Part shown: positions 1 through 11,648 of the stretch, one piece after another
Layout: every line of letters starts with the position of its first letter
How positions within the stretch are numbered: the stretch's first letter is position 1
Assembly (NCBI RefSeq): GCF_019645875.1
Contig: NZ_CP081000.1
Location: 3,286,001 to 3,350,000, forward strand
Length of the DNA stretch: 64,000 nt
Direction of reading: 5' to 3'
DNA from: Mycolicibacterium senegalense
GTDB lineage: Bacteria > Actinomycetota > Actinomycetes > Mycobacteriales > Mycobacteriaceae
The notes under the pieces: generated by a model
The model's input: the letters and a program-made list of their open reading frames with translations, nothing else
Databases searched by the model: none
Told to the model about the DNA's origin: nothing
Made by a program: the position numbers and the translations under genes

Positions 1-83
1 GCAAGAACGACGGATATCCCCCGGTCGCTGTGCTCCCGCCCCCGAGGACCAGGTACCCCGCGGTCCGTCTTACCTTCGCTCAC
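1..83 (-). CDS. murG: MurG N-terminus (partial, runs off window)
   Basis: Only the first 27 codons are present. From a GTG at 83 the frame reads [19 protein letters not shown] and then RGISVVLA, which is how mycobacterial MurG enters its GGGTAGH nucleotide-binding loop. The GTG overlaps the ftsW TGA (GTGA), so the two are translationally coupled. MurG is the peripheral GlcNAc transferase that converts lipid I to lipid II. The call rests on the position after ftsW plus the short SVVLA match; the catalytic part is outside the window. Confidence 0.75.
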   Translation of the reverse strand, partial: MSEGKTDRGVPGPRGREHSDRGISVVL

Positions 84-1708
84 CCGTAACGCTGACCTTC
101 CAAAGTTCGGGCCCGTTGCCCCTGTTTCCGCTGGCCTGCAGGATATCTGACCGAGGAACCACGGGCCCCGGCCGGCTGCTGGCCGGTAGCGCGGCCCGAC
201 CGGCGCACCGGACGGTCCGCGGTGTGCGGCGACCGGCGCCCGCCCGATTGCCTGGCCCGAGTTTGTTTGGCCCTGACCTGCTTGTCCATCTTCTTGGCGG
301 CCGGCTTCACACCGGCCTTGCCGTTGGGCTTGCCCGCGCTGCGCGGCGAGGACTTCCGGCGGTCGTGCAGCCGGTTGCGGGCGACCTCCAGGCGGGTCGG
401 GACGTACGGTTCGGGCAACGGCAGCCGCAGCAGCCGGTTCATCCGGTCGTCGCGGCCGGCGCGCAGCGCCGCCACGGCCTCGGGTTCGTGCCGGGCCGCG
501 TTGGTGATCAGGCCCATCATCAGAAGCGTTGTGGCCTGCGAAGATCCACCGGCCGAGATCAACGGCAGCTGCAGGCCGGTGACCGGCAGCAGACCCACCA
601 CATAGCCGACGTTGATGAACATCTGGCCGACGATCCACAGCGTGGTGGTGGCGGTGAGCAGGCGCAGGAACGGATCGGCCGAGCGGCGGGCGATCCGCAT
701 TCCGGTGTACGCGAACAACCCGAACAGCGCCAGCAATCCGACCGCGCCGACGAATCCCAGCTCCTCGCCGATGATGGCGAAGATGAAGTCGTTGTGCGCG
801 TTGGGCAGATAGTTCCACTTGGCGGTGCCCTGGCCGAGCCCGTCGCCGAAGATGCCGCCGTTGGCCAGGGCGAACCTCGCCTGCCGGGACTGATAGCCGA
901 TGCCCTGCCCGTCGGCGGCCGGATCGAGCCAGGACTGCACCCGATCCGACCGGTAGCCCGCCGACACCGCGAGCACCGCCGCCGCCAGCACCGCGGCCAC
1001 CAGTGAGGACAGGAACACCCGCAGCGGCAGGCCCGCATACCAGAGCAGGCCCAGCAGGATGATGCTCAGCGAAACGGTCTGACCCAGGTCGGGCTGGGCG
1101 ACGATCAATGCCAGCGCGATCACCGCGGCGGGCACCAGCGGGATCAACATCTCGCGCAGCGAGGCCCGCTCCATGCGCCGGGCGGCCAGCAGATGTGCAC
1201 CCCAGATGGCGAACGCGATCTTGGCGAGCTCCGAGGGCTGCATCGAAAACCCGGCGACGACGAACCAACCGCGGGAACCGTTGGCCACCTTGCCGATTCC
1301 CGGGATGAGCACCAGCACCAACAACACGATCGTGAAGGCGAACCCGGGGAACGCGATGCGGCGCAGGGTCCGCACCGAGATCCGCAGCGCCAGGTAGAAC
1401 GCGATCAGCCCGACCACGGTCCACATCACCTGGCGGCCGAACACCGCCCACGGCGACCCGTCGAAGTCATAGGAGTACACCCCCGACGCCGACAGCACCA
1501 TGATGAGCCCCAGCGTCGTGAGCAACGCGGTGACCGCGATGATGAGGTGGAACGACGTCATCGGGCGGCCCAGCCACACACCGAACCGGGTGCGCGGCGT
1601 GGCGGACGCCGAGGTGGGGACCGCCTCGGCCGATCCGTCCTCGGCAGCGGCGGTATCGCCGGTTGCCTCGCCGCCACGGCTGCGCAACCGGGCCAGGATG
1701 CCGGCCAT
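80..1708 (-). CDS. ftsW: Septal peptidoglycan glycosyltransferase FtsW
   Basis: SEDS-family polytopic membrane protein, 542 aa. It polymerises lipid II at the septum together with the class B PBP encoded upstream (ftsI). The membrane core spans about residues 52-405. SEDS signatures are visible: QPSELAK at 157-163, PNAHNDFIF at 302-310 with the presumed catalytic Asp307, EELGF near 315-319, and [10 protein letters not shown] at 381-390. A long Arg/Lys/Gly-rich cytoplasmic tail (about 410-542) is typical of mycobacterial FtsW and absent in E. coli. The ATG start lies 5 bases after the murD stop and the stop overlaps the murG start. Confidence 0.97.
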   Translation of the reverse strand: MAGILARLRSRGGEATGDTAAAEDGSAEAVPTSASATPRTRFGVWLGRPMTSFHLIIAVTALLTTLGLIMVLSASGVYSYDFDGSPWAVFGRQVMWTVVGLIAFYLALRISVRTLRRIAFPGFAFTIVLLVLVLIPGIGKVANGSRGWFVVAGFSMQPSELAKIAFAIWGAHLLAARRMERASLREMLIPLVPAAVIALALIVAQPDLGQTVSLSIILLGLLWYAGLPLRVFLSSLVAAVLAAAVLAVSAGYRSDRVQSWLDPAADGQGIGYQSRQARFALANGGIFGDGLGQGTAKWNYLPNAHNDFIFAIIGEELGFVGAVGLLALFGLFAYTGMRIARRSADPFLRLLTATTTLWIVGQMFINVGYVVGLLPVTGLQLPLISAGGSSQATTLLMMGLITNAARHEPEAVAALRAGRDDRMNRLLRLPLPEPYVPTRLEVARNRLHDRRKSSPRSAGKPNGKAGVKPAAKKMDKQVRAKQTRARQSGGRRSPHTADRPVRRSGRATGQQPAGARGSSVRYPAGQRKQGQRARTLEGQRYG

Positions 1709-1713
1709 CGCGC

Positions 1714-3198
1714 CTACCCGATCGCGGCGCGGACGGCACCGGCGAACGCATCGCCGCGCTGGCCGTAGCCGCTGAACTGATCGAAGGACGCGCCTGCCGG
1801 AGCCAGCAACACGGTGTCACCCGCGCCGGCCAGCCCGCGGGCGGCATCGACGACCGCCGCCATGACCGCGTCGGAAACCGGGCGGTCCCCAACTTCGATC
1901 ACACGAGTCACATGGTCACCAATAGACTCATTTGTCTCAAGCACCCCAGAATCCTCCCCCGTCACAACCTCGACGACGGGGACATCCGGGGCGTGTCGCG
2001 ATAACGCATCGGCAACCATCTGCCGATCTCGCCCGATCAGCACTACCCCTACCAGCCGATTCGCCACCTGGCGCACCAACTCGTCGACCGAAGCGCCCTT
2101 CAGCAAGCCTCCTGCGATCCAGATCACCCGGTCGAACGCGGTGATCGAAGCTTGCGCCGCATGCGGGTTGGTGGCCTTGGAATCGTCGACGTAGCGCACC
2201 CCGTCGGCCTCGCCGACCAACTCCGCGCGGTGCCTGCCGACCTGGAACGACGCCAACGCGGCCGCGATCGATGCCGGGGCCACCCCGACCGCGCGGGCCA
2301 GCGACGCGGCCGCCAGCGCGTCGAGCACACCGACCGGACCGGCCACGCTGATCGTCGCCACGTCAGCCAACTCGACCTCAACACCGAAGGCCCGGTCGAC
2401 GAGCTTGCCGGCGCGCACCCCGAGTTCGCCCTCGGCCGGCTCACCGAGGCGGAATCCCACCCGCACCCCGGCCTTCGCGGTGGGCAGCAGACCCGCCGCC
2501 ACCGGATCGTCGAGACCCACCACGGCCACCCGACCGGCCAGCGCCCGGCCCTTGTCTGCGGCGTAGGCAGCCATCGAACCGTGCCAGTCCAGATGATCCT
2601 CGGCGACGTTGAGCACCACACCGGCATCCGGGCACAACGAGGGCGCCCAGTGCAGCTGGAAGCTCGACAACTCGACCGCCAGCAACTCAGCGGGCTGCTC
2701 CAGCACCGCCAGCACCGAGTCACCGATGTTGCCGCACAACAGGCTTCGCCGGCCATCGGCTGACAACATCTCGTGCAGCATCGAGGTGGTGGTGGTCTTG
2801 CCGTTGGTGCCGGTGACCACCAACCACCGCCGCGGCGGACCGTAACGGCCCGCAGCATCCAGCCGCCAGGCCAGCTCCACATCGCCCCAGATCGCGACAC
2901 CGGCCTCGGCCGCAGCGGCCAGCACGGGCGCCGTGGGCGGGAAACCCGGGCTGGTCACGACCAACGCGTAGTCGGCGATGCGGGCGATGGCCGATGCCGG
3001 ATCTACGACCGTGGTGCCCTGCGCGGCGTACGCCCCCAACGCCTCGGCATTGTCGTCGCACAGCGTCGCGGCGACGCCGAGCGGTGCCAGCGCCGCCAGC
3101 ACGGCACGTCCGGTGACCCCCGCCCCGGTCACCAACACCGGGGCGCCCGGGGCGAGCAGCGAGAGCAGCCCCTGGTCGTCTCCCACCGGGCCGCTCAC
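1714..3198 (-). CDS. murD: UDP-N-acetylmuramoylalanine--D-glutamate ligase MurD
   Basis: Cytoplasmic Mur ligase, 494 aa, adding D-Glu to UDP-MurNAc-L-Ala. The ATP loop TGTNGKTTT is at about residues 129-137 and the C-terminal ligase domain carries [13 protein letters not shown] chose the GTG at 3198 (start VSGPVGDD). The open frame extends to 3255, but that would overlap mraY by 56 bases, whereas 3198 leaves one base between the mraY TGA (3202-3200) and the start. It is part of the minus-strand dcw operon. Confidence 0.95.
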   Translation of the reverse strand: MSGPVGDDQGLLSLLAPGAPVLVTGAGVTGRAVLAALAPLGVAATLCDDNAEALGAYAAQGTTVVDPASAIARIADYALVVTSPGFPPTAPVLAAAAEAGVAIWGDVELAWRLDAAGRYGPPRRWLVVTGTNGKTTTTSMLHEMLSADGRRSLLCGNIGDSVLAVLEQPAELLAVELSSFQLHWAPSLCPDAGVVLNVAEDHLDWHGSMAAYAADKGRALAGRVAVVGLDDPVAAGLLPTAKAGVRVGFRLGEPAEGELGVRAGKLVDRAFGVEVELADVATISVAGPVGVLDALAAASLARAVGVAPASIAAALASFQVGRHRAELVGEADGVRYVDDSKATNPHAAQASITAFDRVIWIAGGLLKGASVDELVRQVANRLVGVVLIGRDRQMVADALSRHAPDVPVVEVVTGEDSGVLETNESIGDHVTRVIEVGDRPVSDAVMAAVVDAARGLAGAGDTVLLAPAGASFDQFSGYGQRGDAFAGAVRAAIG

Positions 3199-3199
3199 G

Positions 3200-4279
3200 T
3201 CAGGCCCCGACTGCGGTGAGCCACTCGCTGTAGAACAGGGCCACGCCCAGACCACAGGCGATCGCCGTCAGCAGCCAGAACCTGATGATGACCGTGGTCT
3301 CGGCCCAGCCCACCAGTTCGAAATGGTGATGGAACGGTGCCATCCGGAACACGCGGCGGCCCGTCGTACGGAACGCCAGGATCTGCACCACCACCGAGGT
3401 CACCTCGGCCACGAACAGCGCACCCAGCACCACCGCGAGGATCTCGGTGCGGCTGGTCACCGACAACCCGGCGATGATGCCGCCCAGGGCCAGCGAGCCC
3501 GTGTCTCCCATGAAGATCTTGGCCGGCGCGGCGTTCCACCACAGGAAGCCGATGCACGCACCCGCCGTCGCAGCGGCGATGATGGCCAGATCCAGCGGGT
3601 CGCGCACGTTGTAGCAGCCCAGCCCCGGTGCCGTCGCACAGGCATTGCGGTACTGCCAGAACGTGATCAGGACGTAGGCCGCGGTCACCATCGCCATCGC
3701 GCCGGCCGCCAACCCGTCCAGGCCGTCGGTGAAGTTCACCGCGTTGGACCAGGCACTGACGATCACGACGCAGAACAACACGAACACCCAGCCCGCCAGC
3801 GTCACCGTGGCGATCTCGCGGACATAGGACAGCTCGGGGCTGCCCGGGGTCAACCCGTCGCCGTTGCGGAACTGCAGGGCCAGCACACCGAACAACACCG
3901 CCGCGGTCAGCTGGCCGACAGTCTTGGCGGTCTTGTTCAGACCCAGGTTGCGTGAGCGGCGCAGCTTGATCAGGTCGTCGACGAAGCCGACCAGGCCGAG
4001 CATCGTGGCCAGCCCGAGCACCAACAACCCGGAGGCCGACGGACCGTCACCGCCGAGTGCCAGCCCGACCAGGTGAGTGCCCAGGTAACCCGCCCAGATG
4101 CCGGCCACGATCGCCACGCCGCCCATCGACGGTGTCCCGCGCTTCTTGGCGTGGCTGGCCGGGCCGTCCTCACGGATCTCATGGCCCAGCCCGCGCTTGG
4201 TGAACAGCCGAATCAAGGCCGGCGTCAGCAGGATCGACACCGTCAGAGCGATACCGACGGCGATCAGGATGAGTTTCAT
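3200..4279 (-). CDS. mraY: Phospho-MurNAc-pentapeptide transferase MraY
   Basis: Polytopic membrane enzyme, 359 aa, that moves phospho-MurNAc-pentapeptide onto decaprenyl phosphate to form lipid I. Family motifs are intact: [12 protein letters not shown] near the N-terminus, [29 protein letters not shown] and APFHHHFE with the conserved His cluster. About ten hydrophobic segments are visible. The ATG overlaps the murF TGA (ATGA), so translation is coupled to murF. Confidence 0.97.
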   Translation of the reverse strand: MKLILIAVGIALTVSILLTPALIRLFTKRGLGHEIREDGPASHAKKRGTPSMGGVAIVAGIWAGYLGTHLVGLALGGDGPSASGLLVLGLATMLGLVGFVDDLIKLRRSRNLGLNKTAKTVGQLTAAVLFGVLALQFRNGDGLTPGSPELSYVREIATVTLAGWVFVLFCVVIVSAWSNAVNFTDGLDGLAAGAMAMVTAAYVLITFWQYRNACATAPGLGCYNVRDPLDLAIIAAATAGACIGFLWWNAAPAKIFMGDTGSLALGGIIAGLSVTSRTEILAVVLGALFVAEVTSVVVQILAFRTTGRRVFRMAPFHHHFELVGWAETTVIIRFWLLTAIACGLGVALFYSEWLTAVGA

Positions 4280-5829
4280 CGAACGGCATCCCCGTCTGCG
4301 GCCGGGCCGGCCGCGGCAAGCAGGGCATCGGCAAGCGCGCCCAACCCGACCGAGTTGGATGCCTTCACCAGCACCACGTCCCCGGGCTGCAGCTCAGCCT
4401 GCAACAGGGCCAGGGCAGCATCGGCGTCATCGACCATCGTGGACTCAGATCCCCACGAACCCTCCATCACCGCGCCGTGGTGCATGGCGTTCATAGTCCT
4501 CCCGGTGCCGACGACGATTAACCGAGACACATCTAAGCGCACCGCGAACCTTCCGATGGCGTCGTGCTCGGTTATCGCGTCGTCACCGAGTTCGGCCATC
4601 TCCCCCAACACCGCCCAGCTGCGGCGCTTCCCGCCCAGGTCAATGGCGGGTTCACCCGCCTGGTCACGGGCATTCTGTCGGGCCATCCAGGCCAGCGCCT
4701 TCAGGCCGGCACGCATCGAATCCGGATTGGCGTTGTAGGCGTCGTTGATCACCGTCACACCGTCGGGGCGGGTGGTGACCTGCATCCGCCGCCTCGATAC
4801 CGGGCCCGCGCCGGCCAACGCCGTCGCCACCTGGTCCAATCTGGCGCCGCACTTCAGGGCCACCGCGGCCGCACACAAAGCATTGCCGACCTGGTGATCA
4901 CCGTGCACCGCCAACGCCACGTCGACCTGTTCGCCGCCCGCATGCAGGGTGAACCGGGGGCGCGCGAGCTCGTCGAGCGTGACCGGGCCGGCCCATACGT
5001 CAACCTCGGAACCAGGTTCGCGAGAGACCCGCACCACGCGCGCCGCGGTCTTGCCCGCCATGGCCGCCACGGCGGTGTCGTCTACGTTGAGGATCACCAC
5101 CCCTGAGGCCGGAACAGCCTGCGGCAACTCGGCTTTGGTGTTCGCAATGGCCTCGCGCGAGCCGAACTCGCCGAGGTGGGCGGTACCCACGTTGAGCACC
5201 ACCGCGATCTGGGGCGGAGCGATCGCGGCCAGCGCGGCGATGTTGCCCGGATGCCGGGCGGACATCTCCAAGATCAGGTAATCGGTATCCGGCGTGGCCC
5301 GCAGCACCGTCCACGGGTGGCCCAGCTCGTTGTTGAACGAACCCGGCGGTGCGATGACCTGCCCGAGCGGGTCGAGCACCGCGGCCAGCAGATCCTTGGT
5401 CGAGGTCTTGCCCGAGGACCCCGTCACCCCGATGATCGTCAACCCGCCCGCCACGAGTTCAGCGGCCACCGCAGCCGCCAGCTTGGCCAGCGCGGCCAGC
5501 ACCGCCGCACCGGAGCCGTCGGTGTCGAATTCCAAAGCGCCGGAGGCGGCGTCGGCCGCCCCGGGGTCCGGTTGTACGACGATCGCGGGCACCCCGACCG
5601 GACGGGCGGCCAGCACGGCGACGGCCCCGGACTCCACCGCGGCCGCTGCGAAGTCATGGCCGTCGGAACGGGCCCCGGGCAACGCCAGGAACAATCCGCC
5701 GGGGCCGATCGCACGGGAATCGAACTCGACGGAGCCGGTGACCACGGTCGAGGCGGCCTCGTCGGCACCGATGTCGGCCAACTCGCCGCCGACGATCTCG
5801 GCGATCCTGGCGATGGTCATCTCGATCAC
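4276..5829 (-). CDS. murF: UDP-MurNAc-tripeptide--D-Ala-D-Ala ligase MurF
   Basis: Cytoplasmic Mur ligase, 517 aa, adding D-Ala-D-Ala to complete the pentapeptide. The ATP loop [13 protein letters not shown] is in the central domain and [15 protein letters not shown] is the usual MurF substrate and Mg signature. The start is GTG at 5829 ([13 protein letters not shown]), which matches other mycobacterial MurF N-termini and overlaps the murE TGA as GTGA. It overlaps mraY downstream by ATGA. Confidence 0.96.
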   Translation of the reverse strand: MIEMTIARIAEIVGGELADIGADEAASTVVTGSVEFDSRAIGPGGLFLALPGARSDGHDFAAAAVESGAVAVLAARPVGVPAIVVQPDPGAADAASGALEFDTDGSGAAVLAALAKLAAAVAAELVAGGLTIIGVTGSSGKTSTKDLLAAVLDPLGQVIAPPGSFNNELGHPWTVLRATPDTDYLILEMSARHPGNIAALAAIAPPQIAVVLNVGTAHLGEFGSREAIANTKAELPQAVPASGVVILNVDDTAVAAMAGKTAARVVRVSREPGSEVDVWAGPVTLDELARPRFTLHAGGEQVDVALAVHGDHQVGNALCAAAVALKCGARLDQVATALAGAGPVSRRRMQVTTRPDGVTVINDAYNANPDSMRAGLKALAWMARQNARDQAGEPAIDLGGKRRSWAVLGEMAELGDDAITEHDAIGRFAVRLDVSRLIVVGTGRTMNAMHHGAVMEGSWGSESTMVDDADAALALLQAELQPGDVVLVKASNSVGLGALADALLAAAGPAADGDAVR

Positions 5830-7367
5830 GTGCCCGACTCCCCTGACTTGAGTGCCTCCAACGCCGCCGCCAGCTCGTCACGGTCATCGAACGGCCGGGT
5901 GTGGCCGGCGGCGGTCTGCCCGCTCTCGTGGCCTTTTCCGGCGATCAGCACGATGTCACCGGGCCCGGCCCAGGCCACCGCATGCTCGATCGCCGCGCGC
6001 CGGTCACCGACCTCCACGACCTCTGTACCCGCGGATGCGTCGCTCGCACCGGCCACGATCGCCGCCCGGATCAGCGCCGGGTCCTCGTCCCGGGGATTGT
6101 CGTCGGTGACGACCACGAGATCGGCCAGCTCGGCCGCGACCCGGCCCATCGGTGCGCGCTTGCCGGTATCCCTGTTGCCGCCGGCCCCGAAAACCACTGC
6201 GATGCGGCCAGGGCCCGACGCGCGCAGGGTCTCCAGCACCGCCTGCAGTGCACCCGGCTTGTGCGCGTAGTCGACCAGCGCCAGGAACGGCTGCCCGCGG
6301 TCGATCGGCTGCAGCCGGCCCGGCACGGTCGCCGTACGCAGTCCCGCAGCCGCCTGTTCCGGCGACACCCCCGCCCCGTCCAGCAGTGCGATCGCCAAAG
6401 CCGCGTTGGCGATGTTGTATCCGCCCGTCAGCCCGATCCGCAGCTGATGCGACTCCCCCGCGGGATCGATGAGAGTGAACTCCTGGGCTCCGGCGCCGAC
6501 CGCGGTGATACTGACCGCCCGCCAGTCCGCCGCGACACCGGTAGCGCTCACCGTTGTCACCTTCTCGGCGCGGCGGGCCATCGCCACGCCCGCATCGTCG
6601 TCGACACACACCACCGCCGCGGCGGCATGGTTGGGTGACACGGCATCGAACAGCCGGGCCTTTGCCTCGAAGTAGTCCGCCATCGTCGGGTGGAAATCCA
6701 GGTGATCGCGCGACAGGTTCGTGAACCCGCCGAGGGCGAAGCTGATCCCGTCGACGCGGCCGAGGCTCAGCGCATGGCTGGACACCTCCATCACGACGGT
6801 GTCGACACCGCTTTCGACCATCACGGCCAACAGCGCCTGCAGATCCGGCGCCTCGGGAGTGGTCAGCGCGCTCGGCAGATCACGACCCGCGATGCGCACC
6901 CCAACCGTGCCGATCAGTCCGGCCACCCGGCCCGCGGCCCGCAGACCGGCTTCGACCAGATACGTCGTGGTGGTCTTACCCGAGGTTCCGGTCACCCCGA
7001 TGACCGTCAGCCGTTCCGACGGGCGTCCGTACACTTCGGCCGCCAGTTCACCGAGCACCGACCGCGGGTCGGGGTGAACCAGCACCGGCACATCGAGACC
7101 ACCCAGTTCGGCGGAGCCGGCGGGATCGGTGAGAACCGCCACCGCCCCGGCCGCGACCGCATCTGGCGCATAGCGCGCGCCGTGCACCGCCGCCCCCGGC
7201 AGGGCGGCGAACAGGTCCCCCGGCCGGGCGTCCTGACCGCGCAGGGTCACCCCGGTAACCCGTAGTTCCGGCAGCGGATTTCCGGTAGCGGACACCGCTT
7301 GGACCTGATCGGCGAGCGGCACGAGGTATTGGCCGGCAGGACGGCTCGGACGCAGCTTCATGGCCAT
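5826..7367 (-). CDS. murE: UDP-MurNAc-dipeptide--meso-DAP ligase MurE
   Basis: Cytoplasmic Mur ligase, 513 aa. The ATP loop [14 protein letters not shown] is present. The DNPR motif ([12 protein letters not shown]) is the known determinant for meso-diaminopimelate rather than lysine, in line with mycobacterial A1-gamma peptidoglycan. Two ATGs are close together (7367 and 7361) and I use the first. A TACTGT hexamer at 7376-7371 could be an internal -10, but its spacing to either ATG (3 or 9 bases) is not ideal. A 52-base gap separates it from ftsI. Confidence 0.96.
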   Translation of the reverse strand: MAMKLRPSRPAGQYLVPLADQVQAVSATGNPLPELRVTGVTLRGQDARPGDLFAALPGAAVHGARYAPDAVAAGAVAVLTDPAGSAELGGLDVPVLVHPDPRSVLGELAAEVYGRPSERLTVIGVTGTSGKTTTTYLVEAGLRAAGRVAGLIGTVGVRIAGRDLPSALTTPEAPDLQALLAVMVESGVDTVVMEVSSHALSLGRVDGISFALGGFTNLSRDHLDFHPTMADYFEAKARLFDAVSPNHAAAAVVCVDDDAGVAMARRAEKVTTVSATGVAADWRAVSITAVGAGAQEFTLIDPAGESHQLRIGLTGGYNIANAALAIALLDGAGVSPEQAAAGLRTATVPGRLQPIDRGQPFLALVDYAHKPGALQAVLETLRASGPGRIAVVFGAGGNRDTGKRAPMGRVAAELADLVVVTDDNPRDEDPALIRAAIVAGASDASAGTEVVEVGDRRAAIEHAVAWAGPGDIVLIAGKGHESGQTAAGHTRPFDDRDELAAALEALKSGESGT

Positions 7368-7419
7368 GCCACAGTACCCATCTGCGGTCCGCCGACCGCA
7401 CCACCCACGGCGATCGGGG

Positions 7420-9348
7420 TCAGGTCGCCTGCAGGGTCAACCGTGCCCCCGGATCGGCCGACAGCGGGACGTTGTGACGCTGCAGCAGCCACGAGGCGAT
7501 GTTGTGGAACAGCGGCGCCGCCGACGATCCCGGAGAGCCGTCGGCCGCGCGGTGCGGCGCGTCCATCATGATGCCGACCACGTAGCGAGGATCATCCGCG
7601 GGCGCCATGCCGGCGAAGGTGATCCAGTAGACGTCGTCGTAGTAGCAACCGCAGGCGGGATTGATCTGCTGGGCGGTACCCGTTTTGCCGGCGATCTGGT
7701 AGCCCTCCACGCCGGCCTGCGGCCCGGTGCCCTGCTGCACGCCCGTCGGGTCGCGCTGCACGATGGCGCGGAACATGTTTCGCACCGTACGGGCGGTCTC
7801 CGGGGTCACGACGCGCACTCCTTCCGGGCGCGGCTCGTCGGTACGGGTGCCATCCGGGGCGATCGTGGACTTGATGATGCGCGGCGGGATCCGCACGCCG
7901 TCGTTGGCGATGGTCTGATACATACCGGCCATCTGGAGCAACGTCATCGAAAGACCTTGCCCGATCGGCAGGTTGGCGAACGAACTGCCCGACCACTGAT
8001 CGATGGGCGGCACCAGACCGGAGCTCTCACCGGGCAGGCCGACGCCGGTGCGCTGACCGAGGCCGAACCGGCGGACCATGTCATAGAACCGGTCCGGGCC
8101 GATCCGCTGGGCCAGCATCAGTGTGCCGACGTTCGACGACTTCCCGAACACCCCGGTCATCGTGTAGGGCATCACGCCGTGGTTCCACGCGTCGCGGACC
8201 GTGACGCCGCCCATGTCGATGGAGCCGGGCACCTGCAGGACCTCGTCAGGACTGGCCAGCCCGTACTCGATCGCCGAGGCAGCCGTGATGATCTTGTTCA
8301 CCGATCCGGGCTCGAACGGCGAGGACACGGGGAGGTTGCCCATCTGCCGGCTCTCCTGCCGACCCAGATCCTGGCTCGGATCGAACGTGTTGTCGTTCGA
8401 CATCGCCAGCACCTCACCGGATTTCGCATCGAGCACCACCGCCGAGACGTTCTTGGCGCCCGACGCGTCCTTGGCCTGCTGCACCTGTTGCTGGACGTAG
8501 TACTGGATGTCGTCGTCAAGGGTCAGCTGCACCGTGGACCCGTTGACCGCGTCGTGCCGGTTTCGATAGCTGCCGGGGATCACGACGCCGTCGGAGCCGC
8601 GGTCGTAGGTCACCGAGCCGTCGGAGCCGGCCAACACCGCGTCGAGCGAGTCCTCAAGCCCGAGCAGGCCGTGGCCGTCCCAGTCGATTCCGCCGACGAT
8701 GTTGGCGGCCAGCGAACCGCCCGGGTACTGCCGAAGATCCTGCCGCTCGGCGCCGACCTCGGGGAACTTGTCCATGATCGCGCTGGCGATGGCGGGATCG
8801 ACCGCGCGGGCCAGATAGACGAAAGTCTCGTTGCTCCTGAGCTTCTTGAGCACGGTCTTGAAATCGGGCCGGTTGTCGAGCCGGCTGGAGACCTCCTTGG
8901 CGATCTCGGTGAGCCGGCGGTCCGGGTCGGGCGCCTCGTCGGATTTGGCCTTGGCTTCGGCGAGTTGCTTGCGGATTCGGACCGGCTGGAACGTCAGCGC
9001 TTTGGCCTCGATGGTGAACGCCAGCTTGTCGTCGTTGCGGTCGACGATGGCGCCCCGCATGGCCGGGTTCACGTCGGTGACCTTGAGCTGGCTGGCGGCC
9101 TCGGCGCGCAGGCCTGCCGCCCTGGGCACCTGCAGGGTGAACAACTGCGCGGCGGCGATCACCAGCACCGCCAGCATCACCAGGTTGCCGGTGCGATGCC
9201 GGAACACGAAAGACGAGCTGCGCAACCCAGTTTCGGCAGCGGCGACCCGAGTCCGGCGGACCCGGGCCTCGTGGCCCGGCCCCGGTGCGGCCTTCTTCGC
9301 CCGTTGCGGCTTCGGCGTCTGGCTCTGGCGGCCCGGGCGGCGGCTCAT
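7420..9348 (-). CDS. ftsI: Class B penicillin-binding protein FtsI (PBP3/PbpB)
   Basis: Septal DD-transpeptidase, 642 aa, the partner of FtsW. It has a basic cytoplasmic tail, one membrane anchor (about 53-73), a PBP dimerisation region, and a transpeptidase domain with all three active-site motifs: SVNK at 349-352 (nucleophile Ser349), SSN at 404-406 and KTG at 555-557. The sequence continues GTAQQ after KTG. The start ATG overlaps the stop of the FtsL-like gene (ATGA). It is called pbpB in M. tuberculosis. Confidence 0.96.
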   Translation of the reverse strand: MSRRPGRQSQTPKPQRAKKAAPGPGHEARVRRTRVAAAETGLRSSSFVFRHRTGNLVMLAVLVIAAAQLFTLQVPRAAGLRAEAASQLKVTDVNPAMRGAIVDRNDDKLAFTIEAKALTFQPVRIRKQLAEAKAKSDEAPDPDRRLTEIAKEVSSRLDNRPDFKTVLKKLRSNETFVYLARAVDPAIASAIMDKFPEVGAERQDLRQYPGGSLAANIVGGIDWDGHGLLGLEDSLDAVLAGSDGSVTYDRGSDGVVIPGSYRNRHDAVNGSTVQLTLDDDIQYYVQQQVQQAKDASGAKNVSAVVLDAKSGEVLAMSNDNTFDPSQDLGRQESRQMGNLPVSSPFEPGSVNKIITAASAIEYGLASPDEVLQVPGSIDMGGVTVRDAWNHGVMPYTMTGVFGKSSNVGTLMLAQRIGPDRFYDMVRRFGLGQRTGVGLPGESSGLVPPIDQWSGSSFANLPIGQGLSMTLLQMAGMYQTIANDGVRIPPRIIKSTIAPDGTRTDEPRPEGVRVVTPETARTVRNMFRAIVQRDPTGVQQGTGPQAGVEGYQIAGKTGTAQQINPACGCYYDDVYWITFAGMAPADDPRYVVGIMMDAPHRAADGSPGSSAAPLFHNIASWLLQRHNVPLSADPGARLTLQAT

Positions 9349-10499
9349 GCGGCGGGCACCGGGGCGCTGATGACCACGGCCGGGGCGTGCACCGCCGTGG
9401 GCGGGCTGAACTGTTCCAGCGGTGTGGCCGGGCCGGCGGCCACGGGGGCCGGTGCGACCGGTTCCGGCACGGCGGGTTGGGGCACGGGCTGCTCGGCCAC
9501 CGGGCCCGGCGCGGTGGGCACACCCGGCAGGTGGATCGGCGGCGTTGCCTGCTGCGGTGCAACCTGTGCGGGGTCGACGGCGGCAGGTCCTGCAGCCGCG
9601 CCCGGTGCAGGTGCGGCAAGCACATCAGGGGCGGCCGGCGGTGCGGCGGGCACCGGGCCGGGCGCCGCCGGCAGCGCTCCCGGCAGGCCGTGGGGCGCGT
9701 CAGCTTGCGGAATCGGAAGGCCCGGTAGCGCGGGCGAACCCGCACGCGGCGTACGCACCGTCAACTCACGCGGATCGAGCACCCGCGGCGCCGGAGGTGC
9801 GGGCGGCGGCGGCGGAGCCTCTTCGGGCAGCGGCGTGTTCAGCGGCGGCGGCGGCACCCCTTCGGCGGGCTTGGGGGTGCCGACGACGGTCCAGTTGCCT
9901 GCGGCATCCTGCACCAGGTGTGCGGTGTCACGTGACGGGATCATGCCCAGGTTGCGGGCGGACTCGGCCAACGCCGGGGCGGCCTGCGCCTCGAGCACAT
10001 CGCGCTCCAGCGCCTCTTTCTGTTGCAGCAGGCCCTGGTTGATCTCGCGCGCGTGGCCCAGCTGATAAGACCGCTCGGCCGAACCGGTCGACAACCACAG
10101 TGTCACGGCCAGCCCGAGGCCCAGCGCGGCGATCACCAGGACGACGAACGGTACCCGCGAGATCAGGGCCCGCGGGTTCAGCTCGATCGAGGACAGCCGC
10201 ACCAGCATGCGTTCCCGGAGCCGCACCCGCAGTGGCGGACGGACGACCTTGGGAGCCTTGGCCTTACGTGCCTTCGCCCGGGCCTTGGCCTGGCTGGTGC
10301 TCTTGGGCCGGGCCGGTCGGGTGCCCGGACGCTGGATCGGCCCGGTGCCGGGTGCGCTGCGCGCGGGGCGCTGCTCGGAACCCGGCCGGCGCTTGCGCGG
10401 CGGAGCCTGTTCGTTGCGTCGCCCGCCGCCTCGTGCGGGTTGACGCACCGGACGCCTGCGATCTGACTCACGCAGTTGCTCGGGTGGCTTCACCTTCAT
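9345..10499 (-). CDS. FtsL-like bitopic division protein with Pro/Ala-rich tail
   Basis: 384 aa, orthologous in position to Rv2164c. Architecture: a very basic disordered N-terminus (1-115, rich in R, P and K), a single transmembrane helix (about 116-138), a short heptad-like coiled coil (about 141-183, [19 protein letters not shown]), then about 170 residues rich in Pro and Ala. Its place between rsmH and ftsI and its bitopic coiled-coil form are those of FtsL, which bridges FtsQ/FtsB to FtsW-FtsI. The Pro-rich extension is far longer than in E. coli FtsL (about 120 aa). Overlaps on both sides are ATGA. Function is inferred from synteny and topology. Confidence 0.8.
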   Translation of the reverse strand: MKVKPPEQLRESDRRRPVRQPARGGGRRNEQAPPRKRRPGSEQRPARSAPGTGPIQRPGTRPARPKSTSQAKARAKARKAKAPKVVRPPLRVRLRERMLVRLSSIELNPRALISRVPFVVLVIAALGLGLAVTLWLSTGSAERSYQLGHAREINQGLLQQKEALERDVLEAQAAPALAESARNLGMIPSRDTAHLVQDAAGNWTVVGTPKPAEGVPPPPLNTPLPEEAPPPPPAPPAPRVLDPRELTVRTPRAGSPALPGLPIPQADAPHGLPGALPAAPGPVPAAPPAAPDVLAAPAPGAAAGPAAVDPAQVAPQQATPPIHLPGVPTAPGPVAEQPVPQPAVPEPVAPAPVAAGPATPLEQFSPPTAVHAPAVVISAPVPAA

Positions 10500-11497
10500 G
10501 AGTTCCCCCCTTCCCCAACCTTTTCCAGTGCCCGCAGCCGCACCGGGGCGCTACGCGGATTGCGATCGATCTCGGACTGGCGGGCCTTCTCGGCGCCGCG
10601 GGTCAACGCGACGAATTCAGGTTCGTGGCCGGGCAACTCGATGGGTAGGCCCGGCGGCGTGCGCGATGCGGTGGCTGCGCTGAACGCCTGCTTGACGATC
10701 CGGTCTTCGAGCGACTGATAGGACATCACCACGATCCGTCCACCGTCGACCAACGCGGCCAGGGCGGCGGGCAGCGCGGCACGCAGCGACTCCAGTTCGC
10801 CGTTGACCGCGACCCGAAGCGCCTGGAAGGTGCGCTTGCCCGGATGGCCTCCGGTGCGGCGCGCCGGCGCCGGGATCGCCTCGTACAGCAACTCGACCAG
10901 CTCGCCGGTGGTGGAAAACGGTTGCTGTGCACGCCGTTTGACCACCTTGTCGGCGATTCGACCGGCGAAACGCTCCTCACCGAAATCCCGCAAGATCCGG
11001 GCGATCGACTTGGCGTCGTAGGTGTTGAGGATGTCCGCGGCGGTCAGCGCAGCATCGGGATCCATCCGCATGTCCAGCGGTGCGTCCGCGGAGTAGGAGA
11101 AGCCGCGTTCGGTCTGATCGAGTTGCATCGACGACACGCCGAGGTCGAACAACACCCCGTTGATCTGGCGGAAGCCGCATTCGGTGATCGCCCCGGTGAT
11201 TCCGTCGTAGCGGGTCCGCACCAGCCGCATCCGGTCGCCGAACGGCGCCAGGCGCGCACCGGCGATGCCGAGCGCATTGGGGTCGCGGTCCAGGCCGATC
11301 ACCTGCAGGCCGGGAAAGTCGGTGAGGAAGCGCTCGGAGTGGCCGCCCGCGCCGAGGGTGGCGTCCACCAGGACCGCGCCGGTTCCGTCGTCACTTCGGC
11401 GAGTCAGCGCGGGGGCCAGTAACTCGACACAGCGGTCGAGCAGCACCGGGACGTGGCCGTGGTCCTTGGCCTCTGAGGGATCTGGGGAATCTGGCAC
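10496..11497 (-). CDS. rsmH: 16S rRNA (cytosine-N4)-methyltransferase RsmH (MraW)
   Basis: SAM-dependent methyltransferase of C1402 of 16S r[11 protein letters not shown] is near the N-terminus, the SAM motif [10 protein letters not shown] follows, and [11 protein letters not shown] and ERGFSY are MraW signatures. I place the start at GTG 11497 (VPDSPDPSE, 333 aa) because a perfect GGAGGT (11512-11507) lies 9 bases upstream. The frame stays open to an ATG at 11674 inside mraZ, and M. tuberculosis annotation uses a similarly long form, but that start has no obvious ribosome site and is longer than the family norm. It ends in an ATGA overlap with the FtsL-like gene. Confidence 0.9.
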   Translation of the reverse strand: MPDSPDPSEAKDHGHVPVLLDRCVELLAPALTRRSDDGTGAVLVDATLGAGGHSERFLTDFPGLQVIGLDRDPNALGIAGARLAPFGDRMRLVRTRYDGITGAITECGFRQINGVLFDLGVSSMQLDQTERGFSYSADAPLDMRMDPDAALTAADILNTYDAKSIARILRDFGEERFAGRIADKVVKRRAQQPFSTTGELVELLYEAIPAPARRTGGHPGKRTFQALRVAVNGELESLRAALPAALAALVDGGRIVVMSYQSLEDRIVKQAFSAATASRTPPGLPIELPGHEPEFVALTRGAEKARQSEIDRNPRSAPVRLRALEKVGEGGNS

Positions 11498-11557
11498 CGC
11501 TGAAACACCTCCGCTCGGAATCGCCCCTGCACCGGGGTCTCTGTCCGAATTCACGGA

Positions 11558-11582
11558 CCTGGCGTTGGGGAAGTACGCCAGG
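11558..11582 (-). promoter_or_regulatory. Hairpin in the mraZ-rsmH leader
   Basis: CCTGGCG and CGCCAGG form a 7-bp stem with the 11-base loop TACTTCCCCAA, about 60 bases before the proposed rsmH start. The reading frame through it (LAYFPNAR) resembles the annotated N-terminus of M. tuberculosis MraW, so the DNA may be conserved although probably untranslated as part of RsmH. The role is unknown. Confidence 0.4.
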
Positions 11583-11648
11583 GCCAATTCGGGCAGAGGC
11601 CTCGTTGCACGGGCTAGGTCCGGGCCAGCCGCCGGTTGATGAGCGGCA

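Noticed and set aside
7360..10065. 901-codon open frame on the plus strand
   Set aside because: It is antisense to ftsI and the FtsL-like gene, both with clear family motifs. Its product is Arg/His/Gly-rich with no domain, the usual by-product of high-GC third positions.
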